Source: Parvularculaceae bacterium
Lineage (GTDB): Bacteria; Pseudomonadota; Alphaproteobacteria; Caulobacterales; Parvularculaceae
Assembly: GCA_028280115.1 (NCBI GenBank)
Contig: JANQMJ010000006.1
Coordinates: 37,790 to 101,789 of the forward strand
Direction of reading: 5' to 3'
Length of the DNA stretch: 64,000 nt
Part shown: one piece after another, positions 49,964 to 58,735 of the stretch
Position numbering within the stretch: position 1 is the stretch's first letter
Layout: each line of letters begins with the position of its first letter
The notes under the pieces: model-generated
What the model saw: only the letters and a program-made list of their open reading frames with translations
Database searches by the model: none
What the model was told of the DNA's origin: nothing
Program-made: the position numbers and the translations under genes

Positions 49964-51010
49964 TTAGCGCCGGCGCTTCTTCTTTTTGTCGCCGCCGTTG
50001 TTTTCCATGAAATTGTTCGTGATCTTCGGCTCGAGCCCGTCGCGAACGAAGATTCCAAGCCCTTCATTGCCGACGATGTCGTTGTCTTCGATGACGCCAT
50101 TGACGCCGAAGGGGATGGCGACGCCGTCGCCAGCGTTGTGGACGATCTCATTATAGCGCACCAGGGAGAGCTTGGCGTATTTGTCGAGAATGACGCCGGA
50201 CCCCTTGTTGTTGCGGATTTTGTTGCCGATCAGCTTGGCCGCGCCATAGCCCGACGCTTTCACGCCCGAGTCGATATTGTCGAAGATCTCGTTGCCGGCG
50301 ACGACTACGTCGGCGCGGCTGCCGGTGGCGATGTCCACGCCCACCTTGTTCTGCAGGATCTTGTTGTCGATGATGAAGCTTTGCGACAGGGAGTGGGTCT
50401 GGGCCACAAAAACGCCTTCAGAGCCCGCGCTGATGCGGTTTTTCTCAAGCATCACCGTACCGCCGGAAATCTTCACCGCCGGCCGCACGCCGGATCCTAA
50501 AACGTCGCTTTCCTTAAGCGTGAAAACGCCCTGTTTGACGTCGACGCAGGCATCGGCCATGGAATTGATCTTCGCGGCGAACTGAACGTTGGCCACGACC
50601 GCATGAGCGGTCGACTGGTCCGGCGCGAATGTCAGGCAGGATTGATTTTTCGGCGGCGAAATCTCGACCCCCGAGCCCGGACCGCGATCGCCCTGAATGA
50701 AGATCGATTTTTCCAGCGTGATCGATTCGTCATAGACGCCGTGCATGACATAAACGACGCCGCCCTCGGCGACGTCTTCGATCGCGCTGGAAATCGTCTT
50801 GTAGGGTCCCGGCCCGTTGACATCGACGATGATCTGAAGCGGACCGTCCTTGTCTTTCTTGTTGGCGGCGCCGCTCGACGCTGCGGCGCCGGGCTCGCGG
50901 ATCGGAAAGCCGCCGAGCGATTGCGCGTTCGCCGCTTCGGCGAGAACATATCCGCCGGCGAGCAGCGCAGCCGCGGCGGGGATCAATTGTCTCATCAGAG
51001 CGCGTTTCAT
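49964..51010 (-). CDS. Secreted right-handed beta-helix repeat protein
   Basis: From ATG 51010 (strong GGAGGGG site) the product is 348 residues with a signal peptide (AAALLAGGYVLAEAANAQ). The body is a series of about 22-residue turns such as VIEDNDIVGNEGLGIFV and VRYNEIVHNAGDGVAI, the pattern of NosD/pectate-lyase-type parallel beta-helices (PbH1). The start resembles polysaccharide-acting proteins with GPGPYKTISSAIEDV. The C-terminus is a very basic tail (GGDKKKKRRR). No catalytic residues are obvious, so enzyme activity cannot be claimed. It forms an operon with the upstream Sel1 gene, 14 bp away. Confidence 0.82.
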   Translation of the reverse strand: MKRALMRQLIPAAAALLAGGYVLAEAANAQSLGGFPIREPGAAASSGAANKKDKDGPLQIIVDVNGPGPYKTISSAIEDVAEGGVVYVMHGVYDESITLEKSIFIQGDRGPGSGVEISPPKNQSCLTFAPDQSTAHAVVANVQFAAKINSMADACVDVKQGVFTLKESDVLGSGVRPAVKISGGTVMLEKNRISAGSEGVFVAQTHSLSQSFIIDNKILQNKVGVDIATGSRADVVVAGNEIFDNIDSGVKASGYGAAKLIGNKIRNNKGSGVILDKYAKLSLVRYNEIVHNAGDGVAIPFGVNGVIEDNDIVGNEGLGIFVRDGLEPKITNNFMENNGGDKKKKRRR

Positions 51011-51024
51011 GTCGAACCCCTCCA

Positions 51025-52332
51025 CTACTGAATGTCGCGCGTATATTCGAAGCTGAGCCGGCGCAGCGCGTCGTTCGCCGGCTTGTATCCGAGCGCCGAA
51101 GCCTGGGCCAAATGATACGCGGACTTGCGCTCGTCGGGCTCGACTTCATTAAGGCCCGTGGTGCCGTCGCGATACACGACGCCAAGCGCGTAGTGCGCGA
51201 TCGCAAGATCGTGCTCGGCGGCCTGTTCAAGCCAATTGACCGCTTTCTTGCCGTCCTGTTCGACGCCGATGCCGCGCACATACATGATGCCGTAAACATA
51301 TTGCGACATCGGATGCTCTCCGGCGGACGCGTCCTTAAACAGTTCGACCGTCTGGCGCGGCGTCAACACGCCGGTGACGACGGCCTGCTTGTCTTGCTCG
51401 CTCATGTCGAGGTTCTTGGCGACCGTAGCGTATTGGAACCGCCGGATCGCCTCGCGCGTAGCCGGGCCGAGCTTATTGTCGACGACGCCGGCGCGGAAGC
51501 CGAGGGCGTTGAGCGCGCGCTGGATCAGTTCGACGTCGATGTCCGAAACCGCCTGTAAGGCGTCGGCCATCTTGATTTCCTCCAGCTCGCGCTTGAGCCG
51601 TTCGAGCTCTTCCTGCTGCGGGGTCTTGCCCTCATGTTCGGGCGGCAGGGGCGGCTGCCATTCGGCGGCCGATTCAAGCGCGTCGTCGATTTCCCTCGAC
51701 GTCATCAGCGGCTCGAGAAACTCGTATGCCGCGCTCGCCGCGCCGACGCCGCGCTCTTTCGCGAGCGCATACATCTGCAGGGCCTTGGCGTTGTTCTTCT
51801 CAAGGCCGGCGCCTTTCTGATACATCTGGCCAAGCCGATAAAGGTCGTAGGCGCTGCCCGCCTCGAATGTCTGCGAAACGACTTTCTCCGCCTTGCTGAC
51901 ATTCGACGTGCTCATCCGTGCACGGATGTCCGGAAGCCGCTGTTCGGCGAGGATGCGCGCGTTCACTTCCGAGGCGCTTGGCGTCTGATAGGCGGTGAAA
52001 TCGTGATAGGCCGCAAGCGTATACCAGACCAGCGCCTGCACGTTGTCGACGGGGATTTCCTCAAGCGGCGTGGCGGCCTCCTTGGCGCCTTCCAGCGTCA
52101 TGCCCGAATAGACGTCGCCGAGAATTTTCTTCGAGCGTACATCGCCGGCGACCGCGAACCGCCGCCAGATGTCGAGCGCCTGGCTGTACTGGCCGTTCAT
52201 ATAGGCCTGAACGCCGGCTTCATACTTTGCATGGGCCGGCGTCGCGGCCATGAACGCCAATGCGGACGCCGCCGCGAGCGGCGCCAGGGCGCACCGCGCC
52301 TTGCGAATAAAGGTCATAGATTTTCTCGTCAT
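51025..52332 (-). CDS. Periplasmic Sel1-repeat protein with peptidoglycan-binding domain
   Basis: From ATG 52332 (GAGGGGAAG upstream) the 435-residue precursor has a signal (SALAFMAATPAHA), then N-terminal Sel1/TPR-like repeats (LGDVYSGMTLEGAKEAA; RLGQMYQKGAGLEKNNAKALQMY), a coiled coil (about 240-275), a peptidoglycan-binding domain (DVELIQRALNALGFRAGVVDNKLGPATREAIRRFQYA), and C-terminal Sel1 repeats (YVYGIMYVRGIGVEQDGKKAVNWLEQAA). This suggests a periplasmic scaffold attached to the cell wall. It is co-transcribed with the beta-helix gene. Confidence 0.85.
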   Translation of the reverse strand: MTRKSMTFIRKARCALAPLAAASALAFMAATPAHAKYEAGVQAYMNGQYSQALDIWRRFAVAGDVRSKKILGDVYSGMTLEGAKEAATPLEEIPVDNVQALVWYTLAAYHDFTAYQTPSASEVNARILAEQRLPDIRARMSTSNVSKAEKVVSQTFEAGSAYDLYRLGQMYQKGAGLEKNNAKALQMYALAKERGVGAASAAYEFLEPLMTSREIDDALESAAEWQPPLPPEHEGKTPQQEELERLKRELEEIKMADALQAVSDIDVELIQRALNALGFRAGVVDNKLGPATREAIRRFQYATVAKNLDMSEQDKQAVVTGVLTPRQTVELFKDASAGEHPMSQYVYGIMYVRGIGVEQDGKKAVNWLEQAAEHDLAIAHYALGVVYRDGTTGLNEVEPDERKSAYHLAQASALGYKPANDALRRLSFEYTRDIQ

Positions 52333-52529
52333 ACCCAGCTTCCCCTCACCAGACACCCCATAGACCCCGTTATGAGGGGCCCCGCAGTTGAACGCGCCGC
52401 CTCCGGGCAAGGTCGATCGCGCGTTTGCCGGCGGCCATTAAAGCACGGCTTCGCGCGTGGCTCCAGATTAACCTTAAGCCTGGCCAAAGCAAAATCTGGC
52501 TCCGGTTATCGGCCCCAAACAGCCTGGAT

Positions 52530-52784
52530 TCAGGCGGGTTTGGCGCCCCGCGTGACCAGAAAGACGCAGTTCGGGGGATCGGCCTTAATTTGTGCAAATC
52601 CGTGCCCCGCCTCGCGGCAAAAATGGGGAATATCCACGGCCGCGATGGGATCGTCAGCAAAAACAGTGACTTGGGCGCCCTCGGGCAGACGCCGCAACGC
52701 CGCCCCCAGGCGGATCGCCGGGACGGGGCAGCGATAGCCGCGCAGATCGAGCGTTTTTCCCGCGCTGTCTTGCGATTCGGCCAT
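52530..52784 (-). CDS. tusA: TusA-family sulfurtransferase
   Basis: An 84-residue protein with the hallmark LDLRGYRCPVPAIRLGAALRRLPEG, in which the Cys of the CPxP motif (about residue 19) carries persulfide, and VFADDPIAAVDIPHFC, a typical second half. TusA proteins relay sulfur in tRNA thiolation, molybdenum-cofactor or dissimilatory pathways. No partner is nearby. It has its own promoter region upstream and is single. Confidence 0.88.
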   Translation of the reverse strand: MAESQDSAGKTLDLRGYRCPVPAIRLGAALRRLPEGAQVTVFADDPIAAVDIPHFCREAGHGFAQIKADPPNCVFLVTRGAKPA

Positions 52785-52894
52785 GGGCGATTTTCCGTTG
52801 TCGTGACAAAAGCCCTGCGCGCGGGGATGCGCGCAGGGCCAATAGTACGCCGCATGCGCTTAGATTTCGATGGCGCCGCCGAAGACGGCCGCGT

Positions 52895-53653
52895 CTAGAA
52901 ACCGCCTTCGCGGACCGTCTTGGCGACTTCCTTCATGGAGAAGGGAAAGACGATCGTGTTGGTGCGGTCGCCGGCGATCTCCTGCAGGGCGTTGAGATAG
53001 CGCAGTTCCATGGAGCCGGCCTGGGTGGCGAGCACATTGGCCGCTTCGGCGAGTTTGGCGGCGGCCTGAAATTCGCCCTCGGCGAGGATGACTTTGGAGC
53101 GCCGTTCACGTTCGGCCTCGGCCTGCTTGGCGATCGCCCGGATCATCGACGGGTCGACGTCCACATGTTTGATTTCCACATTCGAGACCTTGATGCCCCA
53201 GGCCTCGGTCTGGTGGTCGAGGATTTCCTGAATGTCCTTGTTGAGCTTGTCGCGCTCCTGCAGCATTTCGTCGAGATCGTGCTTGCCGAGGACCGAGCGC
53301 AAGGTCGTCTGGGCGAGCTGGCTGGTCGCGGCCATGAAGTTCTCCACTTGCACGATCGCGCGCACCGCGTCGACGACGCGGTAATAGATGACGGCGTTGA
53401 CTTTCACCGACACGTTGTCCTGAGAGATCACGTCCTGGGTCGGCACGTCATGAACCAGGGTGCGCATGTCCACCTTGCGCATCACCTGGATGCCGGGGAT
53501 GAGAATGATGAGGCCCGGTCCGGAGGCTTTTCGGCCGACGCGGCCGAGAGTGAAGATCACGCCCTTTTCGTATTCTTTCAGGATTTTGATGACGTTCGTC
53601 AGGATGAAGATGACTAAAAACGCCAACAGGCCTAATAAGCCGACGCCCGGCAT
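52895..53653 (-). CDS. Slipin (stomatin/SPFH-domain membrane protein)
   Basis: The 252-residue product has one N-terminal membrane helix (LLGLLAFLVIFILTNVIKIL) and the SPFH domain: YEKGVIFTLGRVGRKASGPGLIILIPGIQ, VDMRTLVHDVPTQDVISQDNVSVKVNAVIYYRVVDAVRAIVQVENF, and a helical tail with AEAERERRSKVILAEGEFQAAAKLAEA. Slipins organise membrane microdomains and are usually next to an NfeD protein. Here a short NfeD lies upstream at 53804, but a 150 bp gap with a palindromic repeat splits the pair. Confidence 0.92.
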   Translation of the reverse strand: MPGVGLLGLLAFLVIFILTNVIKILKEYEKGVIFTLGRVGRKASGPGLIILIPGIQVMRKVDMRTLVHDVPTQDVISQDNVSVKVNAVIYYRVVDAVRAIVQVENFMAATSQLAQTTLRSVLGKHDLDEMLQERDKLNKDIQEILDHQTEAWGIKVSNVEIKHVDVDPSMIRAIAKQAEAERERRSKVILAEGEFQAAAKLAEAANVLATQAGSMELRYLNALQEIAGDRTNTIVFPFSMKEVAKTVREGGF

Positions 53654-53701
53654 AGCTTGCTCCTTCGTGGTTTCGCCGGACGGGTTCCGGCGCTTGACTG
53701 T

Positions 53702-53746
53702 TCTAGAGCACGTTCACTTTAATCGGAATCACGAACGTGCTCTAGA
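53702..53746. repeat. Inverted repeat TCTAGAGCACGTTC ... GAACGTGCTCTAGA
   Basis: Perfect 14 bp arms (53702-53715 and 53733-53746) enclose a 17 bp loop. Immediately after, 53758-53802 contains GGAAAACCGGTTCCCACTTTTCC, matching the palindromic repeat family (AAAAGTGGGAACCGGTTTTC) common in Rhizobiales and other alphaproteobacteria. It lies between the short nfeD and the slipin gene and could alter mRNA processing between them. Confidence 0.75.
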
Positions 53747-53803
53747 TTCTTGTTTGGTCGCGTTTTCGACGGAAAACCGGTTCCCACTTTTCCTGAAAAC
53801 ACT

Positions 53804-54103
53804 CTAGTGTTTCCTTCGCACTTCCAGCGTTAGCCCATCAACGCGCGCGACTTCAACCGTATCTCCGGGCTTGATCGGGTCGGGCGATGTCGCGCGCCAC
53901 AATTCGCCGTCGGCGCTGACCATGCCCTCGCCGCCCGCCCACTCGACCACCTCGACGCGGGCATGGCGCATCTCGTCGCCGACCCGAAAGGGCGTCTTCC
54001 AGCGCCGTTGCGCCACGCCCCAGATCACCATGAAAAGCGTGGCCACAAGCCCGCCGATGGCGACGACAATCAGCGCGTCGTAAAGGGAATAACCGTTTTC
54101 CAT
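53804..54103 (-). CDS. Short NfeD-like membrane protein
   Basis: The 99-residue protein has an N-terminal membrane helix (DALIVVAIGGLVATLFMVIWGV) and a C-terminal OB-like domain (RHARVEVVEWAGGEGMVSADGELWRATSPDPIKPGDTVEVARVDGLTLEV). This is the short form of NfeD (no protease part) that pairs with slipins. It is the slipin's upstream neighbour on the same strand. A full-length NfeD lies separately at 55186-56742. Confidence 0.85.
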   Translation of the reverse strand: MENGYSLYDALIVVAIGGLVATLFMVIWGVAQRRWKTPFRVGDEMRHARVEVVEWAGGEGMVSADGELWRATSPDPIKPGDTVEVARVDGLTLEVRRKH

Positions 54104-54150
54104 GACCGCTCCCGCGAATTCCCTTCAGCCGTTGCAATGCCGGCGCAGGA

Positions 54151-55158
54151 TCATGCAGCGCCCGCCGGCCATAAGTCGCGCGACGCGCGGATGGTTTTAA
54201 GATCGTGGTTCAACGTTCGCGCGCCGATAAAATAGCCGTCATTGATATGGGCGCCGTTCTTATAGGCGGGATCCTTTTCCAATAGGGCGTGCAGGTCCGT
54301 CGCGCGGTAAAACGGCACGGCGGAGTAAAGATGATGGTCAAGATGAAAAGAAACGTTATGCGGCGCAAACATGAATTGCTCCGCGCGCGAGCGGAATTTG
54401 ACCGTGCGCGTTTCGGTCAGTTCGGTTTCGTATGAAAGACCGAAATGCTCTGCGATCGAGCGCAGCCGCAACATAAAGGGCAGAACCGTAAATGCCGGCA
54501 ACACCCAGAACAGAAGATAATCGATCCACAAGCCGAAAACGGTCAGCACGATAGCGAGTACGACGTAAGAGGCGAGCCGCGCCTGAACCAGCCGCTTGGC
54601 GAGGGGATTAAGGCCGGCCTTGTTCCTGGCGCCCTTAAGATTGCCGCCGAGGATCTTGAACGAAAAAACCACCGCATGCGCCCACAGCTTGAGCCAATAT
54701 AAAACGGACCGGTCGTTGCGGGGAAACAGCCAGTAGGGGCGCTCTTGCGGGTCCTCCAGTTTGAAGCGCCAGTCGGGGTCTTCGGATTCGTTGGTCCATT
54801 TGTGATGGGCCAGATGATCGCGGCGATAGGTGAACATCGAGATGAACAGCGGACCGGCGCATAACAACTCGCCGATCGCGTCATTAATCGTGCTGCGGCG
54901 AAAGGCGAGCGTGTGCGCCGTATCGTGCATCAGGATCAACAGCGCGTGCTGGCGCGAGGCGATCACCATCCACAGGGCGGGCCACAACACCCAGGTCCAA
55001 ACAGGCGCCCCGAGCGTTGCATGACCGATCACAAGGCAAAGGCCGATGACCGCGTAATCGACCGCCAGCGCGGCGCAGAACCGGGCCGGGGACAGCGTCT
55101 TGAGCGGCGCCAGCGCTTGCGGATCGACCCGGACGCCGGATGATTTCGACGAGATCAT
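54151..55158 (-). CDS. Fatty-acid desaturase family protein
   Basis: The 335-residue membrane protein has the three histidine boxes: HDTAH (in ILMHDTAHTLA), HLAHH (RRDHLAHHKW) and HLDHH (NVSFHLDHHLYS), between about four hydrophobic segments. Boxes bind the di-iron centre of membrane desaturases/hydroxylases. The substrate is not clear; relatives act on fatty acids, sphingolipids or carotenoids. ATG 55158. It lies between the short and long NfeD genes on the same strand. Confidence 0.88.
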   Translation of the reverse strand: MISSKSSGVRVDPQALAPLKTLSPARFCAALAVDYAVIGLCLVIGHATLGAPVWTWVLWPALWMVIASRQHALLILMHDTAHTLAFRRSTINDAIGELLCAGPLFISMFTYRRDHLAHHKWTNESEDPDWRFKLEDPQERPYWLFPRNDRSVLYWLKLWAHAVVFSFKILGGNLKGARNKAGLNPLAKRLVQARLASYVVLAIVLTVFGLWIDYLLFWVLPAFTVLPFMLRLRSIAEHFGLSYETELTETRTVKFRSRAEQFMFAPHNVSFHLDHHLYSAVPFYRATDLHALLEKDPAYKNGAHINDGYFIGARTLNHDLKTIRASRDLWPAGAA

Positions 55159-55185
55159 GGTTTGTCTTTGCTCACGTCATTTTGC

Positions 55186-56742
55186 TCATGTGGCTTCTCC
55201 CGGCATCAGGCCGCCGAGAAAACTCTGTGCTTTGGCCTGTTTGACGGTCACCACCAGTCCGTCGACCTCGACGACCTTGACCCGGTCGCCGGGCTGGAGC
55301 GGCTTGTCGCAGCGCGCGCGCCAGCGCTCGCCTTCAATGATGACCCAGCCTTCCTTGCCGTGCCACTCGTCGACCACGCCTTCGCGCTTGCGCACGGCGT
55401 CGCCGCCGATCATCGGGCCATGGCTGCGCGAACCGATCACCGCGAACAGGACCACGGCCAAAAGGGCGCCCGCGATGGCGAGCACCGAGCCGATCACGGC
55501 GGGCGCGACCCGCAGGGTTTCCGGAAACAGGAAATACATCCCGATGCCGAACAGGACGAGACCGACCAGGCCCGCAAGGCCGAATGTAGGCGTATAGGCC
55601 TCGATCAGTATCAACAGCGCCCCAATGCCCATCAGCGCCAGGAACAGGCCGTTGCCCGAAAGAACCTGAAAGGCGTAAAGGCCCATGACCAGGCACATGA
55701 TGCCCACCAGGCCGGGGAATATGGATCCCGGATTCCACATCTCGATAATGATGCCGGTGGTCGCGAGCGACATCAGGATCAAGGCGACATTGGGATCGGC
55801 GATAAAGCTGAGAACCTTTTCGATCATGGTCGGCTCGACGCGGACGAGTTTAATGTCGGTTGTTGAAATTGTTTTGGGGCCGGCGGCGGTCTCAACCGTG
55901 CGGCCGTCGATCTGGGTCAGGAGATCGTCGATGTCTTCCGCCACCAGATCGATGACATTGAGTTCCAGCGCCTCGCGTGCGGTGACGGAAACCGCGTCGC
56001 GCACCGCGCTCTCGGCCCAGTCGGCGTTGCGGCCGCGCTTTTCGGCGAGCGCCCTGATATAGGCCACCGAGTCGTTGATGATCTTCGCCCGCAAGGCGCC
56101 GTCGTTCGAGAGCGGGTCCGCCGCATCTTCAGCGTCCTGAAGCGGTTCGGATGCGCGTTCGCCGGCCGTCTCATCTTCTTCGGCTTCTGCGCCGCCCGCG
56201 GTCGGCTGCGGATTGGTTGCCTGCTCACTATCGTCGCCGGCGGCCTCTTCTGCTTCTTGCGGATCGGCCTCATCGTCCGTCGGCGCCGGGTCCAGGCGTT
56301 CGAACGGATCCTCGCCCGGCCCGCCCATTTCGATCGGCGTCGCCGCCCCGGTGTTGGTCGCCGGGGCCATGGCGGAAATATGCGCCGAATACATGATGTA
56401 AAGCCCGGCCGATGCGGACTGGGCGCCCTGGGGCGAAACATAGGTCGCCACCGGCGTTTCCGAGGCGAGGATCGCCTTGATGATGGTTTTCATGGAGTTC
56501 ATCAGGCCGCCAGGCGTGTCGATTTCAACGATCACCAGTTCCTGGCCGGCGTCTGAAGCGGCGCCGATCTCGCGCTCGAGATATTCGGCGACCGGCGGGG
56601 TCACGGGACCCGAAAGGGTCAGGATCACGCCTTGCCTGTCCGCCTCGTCGGCGCCGCTCTGGGCCAGGGCGGAGATTCCGAACAAAACCGCGCCAAGGGC
56701 GAATAGACAGGAGAAAACCCCGATTCGGCGATGTTGACGCAT
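55186..56742 (-). CDS. nfeD: NfeD-type membrane serine protease (full length)
   Basis: From ATG 56742 the product is about 518 residues. A signal (FSCLFALGAVLFGISALAQ) precedes a ClpP-like protease domain: VEIDTPGGLMNSMKTII, SPQGAQSASAGLYIMYSAHISAMAPATNTGAATPI (catalytic Ser in SASAG), then an acidic low-complexity insert (EEAAGDDSEQATN...). Four membrane helices and an OB-like C-terminal domain (WVIIEGERWRARCDKPLQPGDRVKVVEVDGLVV) end it. This is the NfeD1-type protease that cleaves stomatin-like proteins. The acidic insert is long compared with typical members. Confidence 0.92.
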   Translation of the reverse strand: MRQHRRIGVFSCLFALGAVLFGISALAQSGADEADRQGVILTLSGPVTPPVAEYLEREIGAASDAGQELVIVEIDTPGGLMNSMKTIIKAILASETPVATYVSPQGAQSASAGLYIMYSAHISAMAPATNTGAATPIEMGGPGEDPFERLDPAPTDDEADPQEAEEAAGDDSEQATNPQPTAGGAEAEEDETAGERASEPLQDAEDAADPLSNDGALRAKIINDSVAYIRALAEKRGRNADWAESAVRDAVSVTAREALELNVIDLVAEDIDDLLTQIDGRTVETAAGPKTISTTDIKLVRVEPTMIEKVLSFIADPNVALILMSLATTGIIIEMWNPGSIFPGLVGIMCLVMGLYAFQVLSGNGLFLALMGIGALLILIEAYTPTFGLAGLVGLVLFGIGMYFLFPETLRVAPAVIGSVLAIAGALLAVVLFAVIGSRSHGPMIGGDAVRKREGVVDEWHGKEGWVIIEGERWRARCDKPLQPGDRVKVVEVDGLVVTVKQAKAQSFLGGLMPGEAT

Positions 56743-56818
56743 CCTATGGAGCCCTCCCATGTTGGAGCCCTATAAATAAGCCGGAAACCGCCCGTTGCAA
56801 CGCTGAAACGACACGACC

Positions 56819-58267
56819 ATGCTGCCTGAATATCGTCCCGATTCGCAATTTTTCGCCCTTGGCGGCGAAGACGGCGCGCCGTTTTACGATGCCGTCGAGG
56901 CGGCGGCGTTTCCCGAGCATATTGTGCGCTTTCGCAATCGGCGCTGGGCGGAAAAGCTCGGGCTCGGGGGCCTGAGCGAGGCGGCGTGGATCGACCATTT
57001 CGGGCGTTTCAAGCCGCTTGAGGGCAATCTCGAGCGCCCCGTGGCGATCCGCTATCACGGCCATCAGTTCCGCGCCTACAACCCGGATATCGGCGACGGG
57101 CGCGGGTTCTTGTTCGCCCAGCTGCGCGACGATCAGGACCGGCTCCTCGATCTCGGGACCAAAGGCTCGGGCCAGACCCCCTATTCGCGCTTCGGGGACG
57201 GCCGGCTGACCCTTAAGGGCGGGGTGCGCGAAATCCTGGCGACGGAAATGCTCGAGGCGCTCGGGGTCTACACCTCGAAAAGCTTTTCGCTGATCGAAAC
57301 CGGCGAGCGGCTTTACCGCAATGACGAGCCATCGCCGACGCGTTCGGCCGTGCTCGTGCGCCTGTCCCATTCCCATGTGCGCTTCGGAAACTTTCAGCGC
57401 CTTGCCTATGAAAAGGACGACGCGGCGATCGGCGATCTCGTCGATTATTGCGTCAGGCAGTTCTATCCGTCGCTCGCCGAAAAAAACGGCGCGGACAAGA
57501 TCGTTGCGTTCTATCGGGCGGCGGTCGCCCGCACGGCGCGGCTGGTCGCCCAGTGGATGGCGGCGGGGTTCGTGCACGGCGTTCTGAACACCGACAATAT
57601 GAACGTCACCGGGGAAAGCTTCGACTACGGACCATGGCGCTTTGCGCCGACGGCGGACCCGAATTTCACCGCCGCCTATTTCGACCACACCGGCCTTTAC
57701 GCCTTCGGCCGCCAGGCGGAAGCCGGAGTGTGGAACCTAGCGCAATTCGGCGGCGCCTTGTCGCGGCTCGCGCCCGCCGACGCCCTGACCGAGGCGCTTC
57801 ATACCTATGGCGCCGATTACGAACAGGCGATGATCGATGCGTTTTTCAGCCGGCTAGGTCTTGCGCCGGCGGGTGCGGGCGATTTCGATTTCATCGTCGC
57901 GCTGCTGCGCTGGATGACCGAAACCGATGCGCCTTATGAGCGCTTTTTCTTCGACTGGTTTTGCGGCCGGGCCTCGCAAGACCGCGCCGCGCAAAGCCCC
58001 GTCGCCGAGCTTTACGAAGGGCGCAGCTTCGCCGCGGTAAAGGAAAAGCTTTTATCGTTCGAACCGGCCGACCCCGCCCGGCTCAACCATGCCTATTTCG
58101 AGGGCGCTAAGCCCTGCGCGATGCTGATCGACGAGGTTGAGACGCTGTGGGACGCCATCGCCGAGCGGGACGACTGGTCAGCGTTCGAGGCCAAACTCCA
58201 GGCGATCGCGCAAATGCGCGAGGCCTATGGCTTTAAAGCGTCCGCCTATTTGCCTTTGTCCCGATAG
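56819..58267 (+). CDS. selO: Protein AMPylase SelO (YdiU)
   Basis: SelO is a pseudokinase-fold enzyme that transfers AMP to proteins during redox stress. The 482-residue product has LGTKGSGQTPYSRFGDGRLTLKGGVREIL (nucleotide-binding glycine region), AMPLREW-like GRFKPLEGNLERPVAIRYHGHQFRAYNPDIGDGRGFLFAQL, GVLNTDNMNVTGESFDYGPWRF (metal-binding catalytic block) and ALHTYGADYEQAM. Length is normal. There is no selenocysteine codon. It is divergent from nfeD. Confidence 0.95.
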   Translation: MLPEYRPDSQFFALGGEDGAPFYDAVEAAAFPEHIVRFRNRRWAEKLGLGGLSEAAWIDHFGRFKPLEGNLERPVAIRYHGHQFRAYNPDIGDGRGFLFAQLRDDQDRLLDLGTKGSGQTPYSRFGDGRLTLKGGVREILATEMLEALGVYTSKSFSLIETGERLYRNDEPSPTRSAVLVRLSHSHVRFGNFQRLAYEKDDAAIGDLVDYCVRQFYPSLAEKNGADKIVAFYRAAVARTARLVAQWMAAGFVHGVLNTDNMNVTGESFDYGPWRFAPTADPNFTAAYFDHTGLYAFGRQAEAGVWNLAQFGGALSRLAPADALTEALHTYGADYEQAMIDAFFSRLGLAPAGAGDFDFIVALLRWMTETDAPYERFFFDWFCGRASQDRAAQSPVAELYEGRSFAAVKEKLLSFEPADPARLNHAYFEGAKPCAMLIDEVETLWDAIAERDDWSAFEAKLQAIAQMREAYGFKASAYLPLSR

Positions 58268-58303
58268 GAATTTACGCTCCCTTTCCTGAAGGGGCGGGCA
58301 ATC

Positions 58304-58735
58304 ATGACGGCTGAGCAACTGTTCTCAATCGCCAATCTGACGGCGCTGGTCGGCTGGGCCATTCTGGTCTTTCTGCCGCGGCGCTTCCCGCTCATCTTCT
58401 GGATTCCCCAATTCGTCATTCCGGGCGTTTTGTCCCTGGGCTATGCGACGCTGGCGCTGGTCTATTTCGCCCAAGGCGAAGGCGGGTTCGGTTCGATCGC
58501 CGAGGTGCGCGCGCTCTTTGCCCATGACGAAATCCTGCTCGCCGGCTGGATCCATTATCTCGCCTTCGATCTTTTCATCGGCGCCTGGATCGCAAAACAA
58601 TCCGACGCGGCGGGCATCCCCCGCCTTATTCAAACGGTTTTTCTCGGCGCGACCTTCATGTTCGGCCCGGCCGGCTTGGCGTTGTTTCTCATCACCCGCG
58701 CCCTGATGTTTAAACGGGCGGGATCGCAAGCATGA
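58304..58735 (+). CDS. ABA4-like (DUF4281) membrane protein
   Basis: The 143-residue membrane protein has four hydrophobic segments. LFSIANLTALVGWAILVFLPR, HDEILLAGWIHYLAFDLFIGAWIAKQSD, and IPRLIQTVFLGATFMFGPAGLALFLITR match the ABA4-like family, related to plant neoxanthin-synthesis protein ABA4. Bacterial roles are unknown. Start ATG 58304; it overlaps the next gene by 4 bp (ATGA). Confidence 0.85.
   Translation: MTAEQLFSIANLTALVGWAILVFLPRRFPLIFWIPQFVIPGVLSLGYATLALVYFAQGEGGFGSIAEVRALFAHDEILLAGWIHYLAFDLFIGAWIAKQSDAAGIPRLIQTVFLGATFMFGPAGLALFLITRALMFKRAGSQA

Noticed and set aside
52468..52477. TTAACCTTAA upstream of the Sel1 gene as a CtrA site
   Set aside because: Two TTAA blocks are separated by 2 bp instead of 7; does not fit the consensus.
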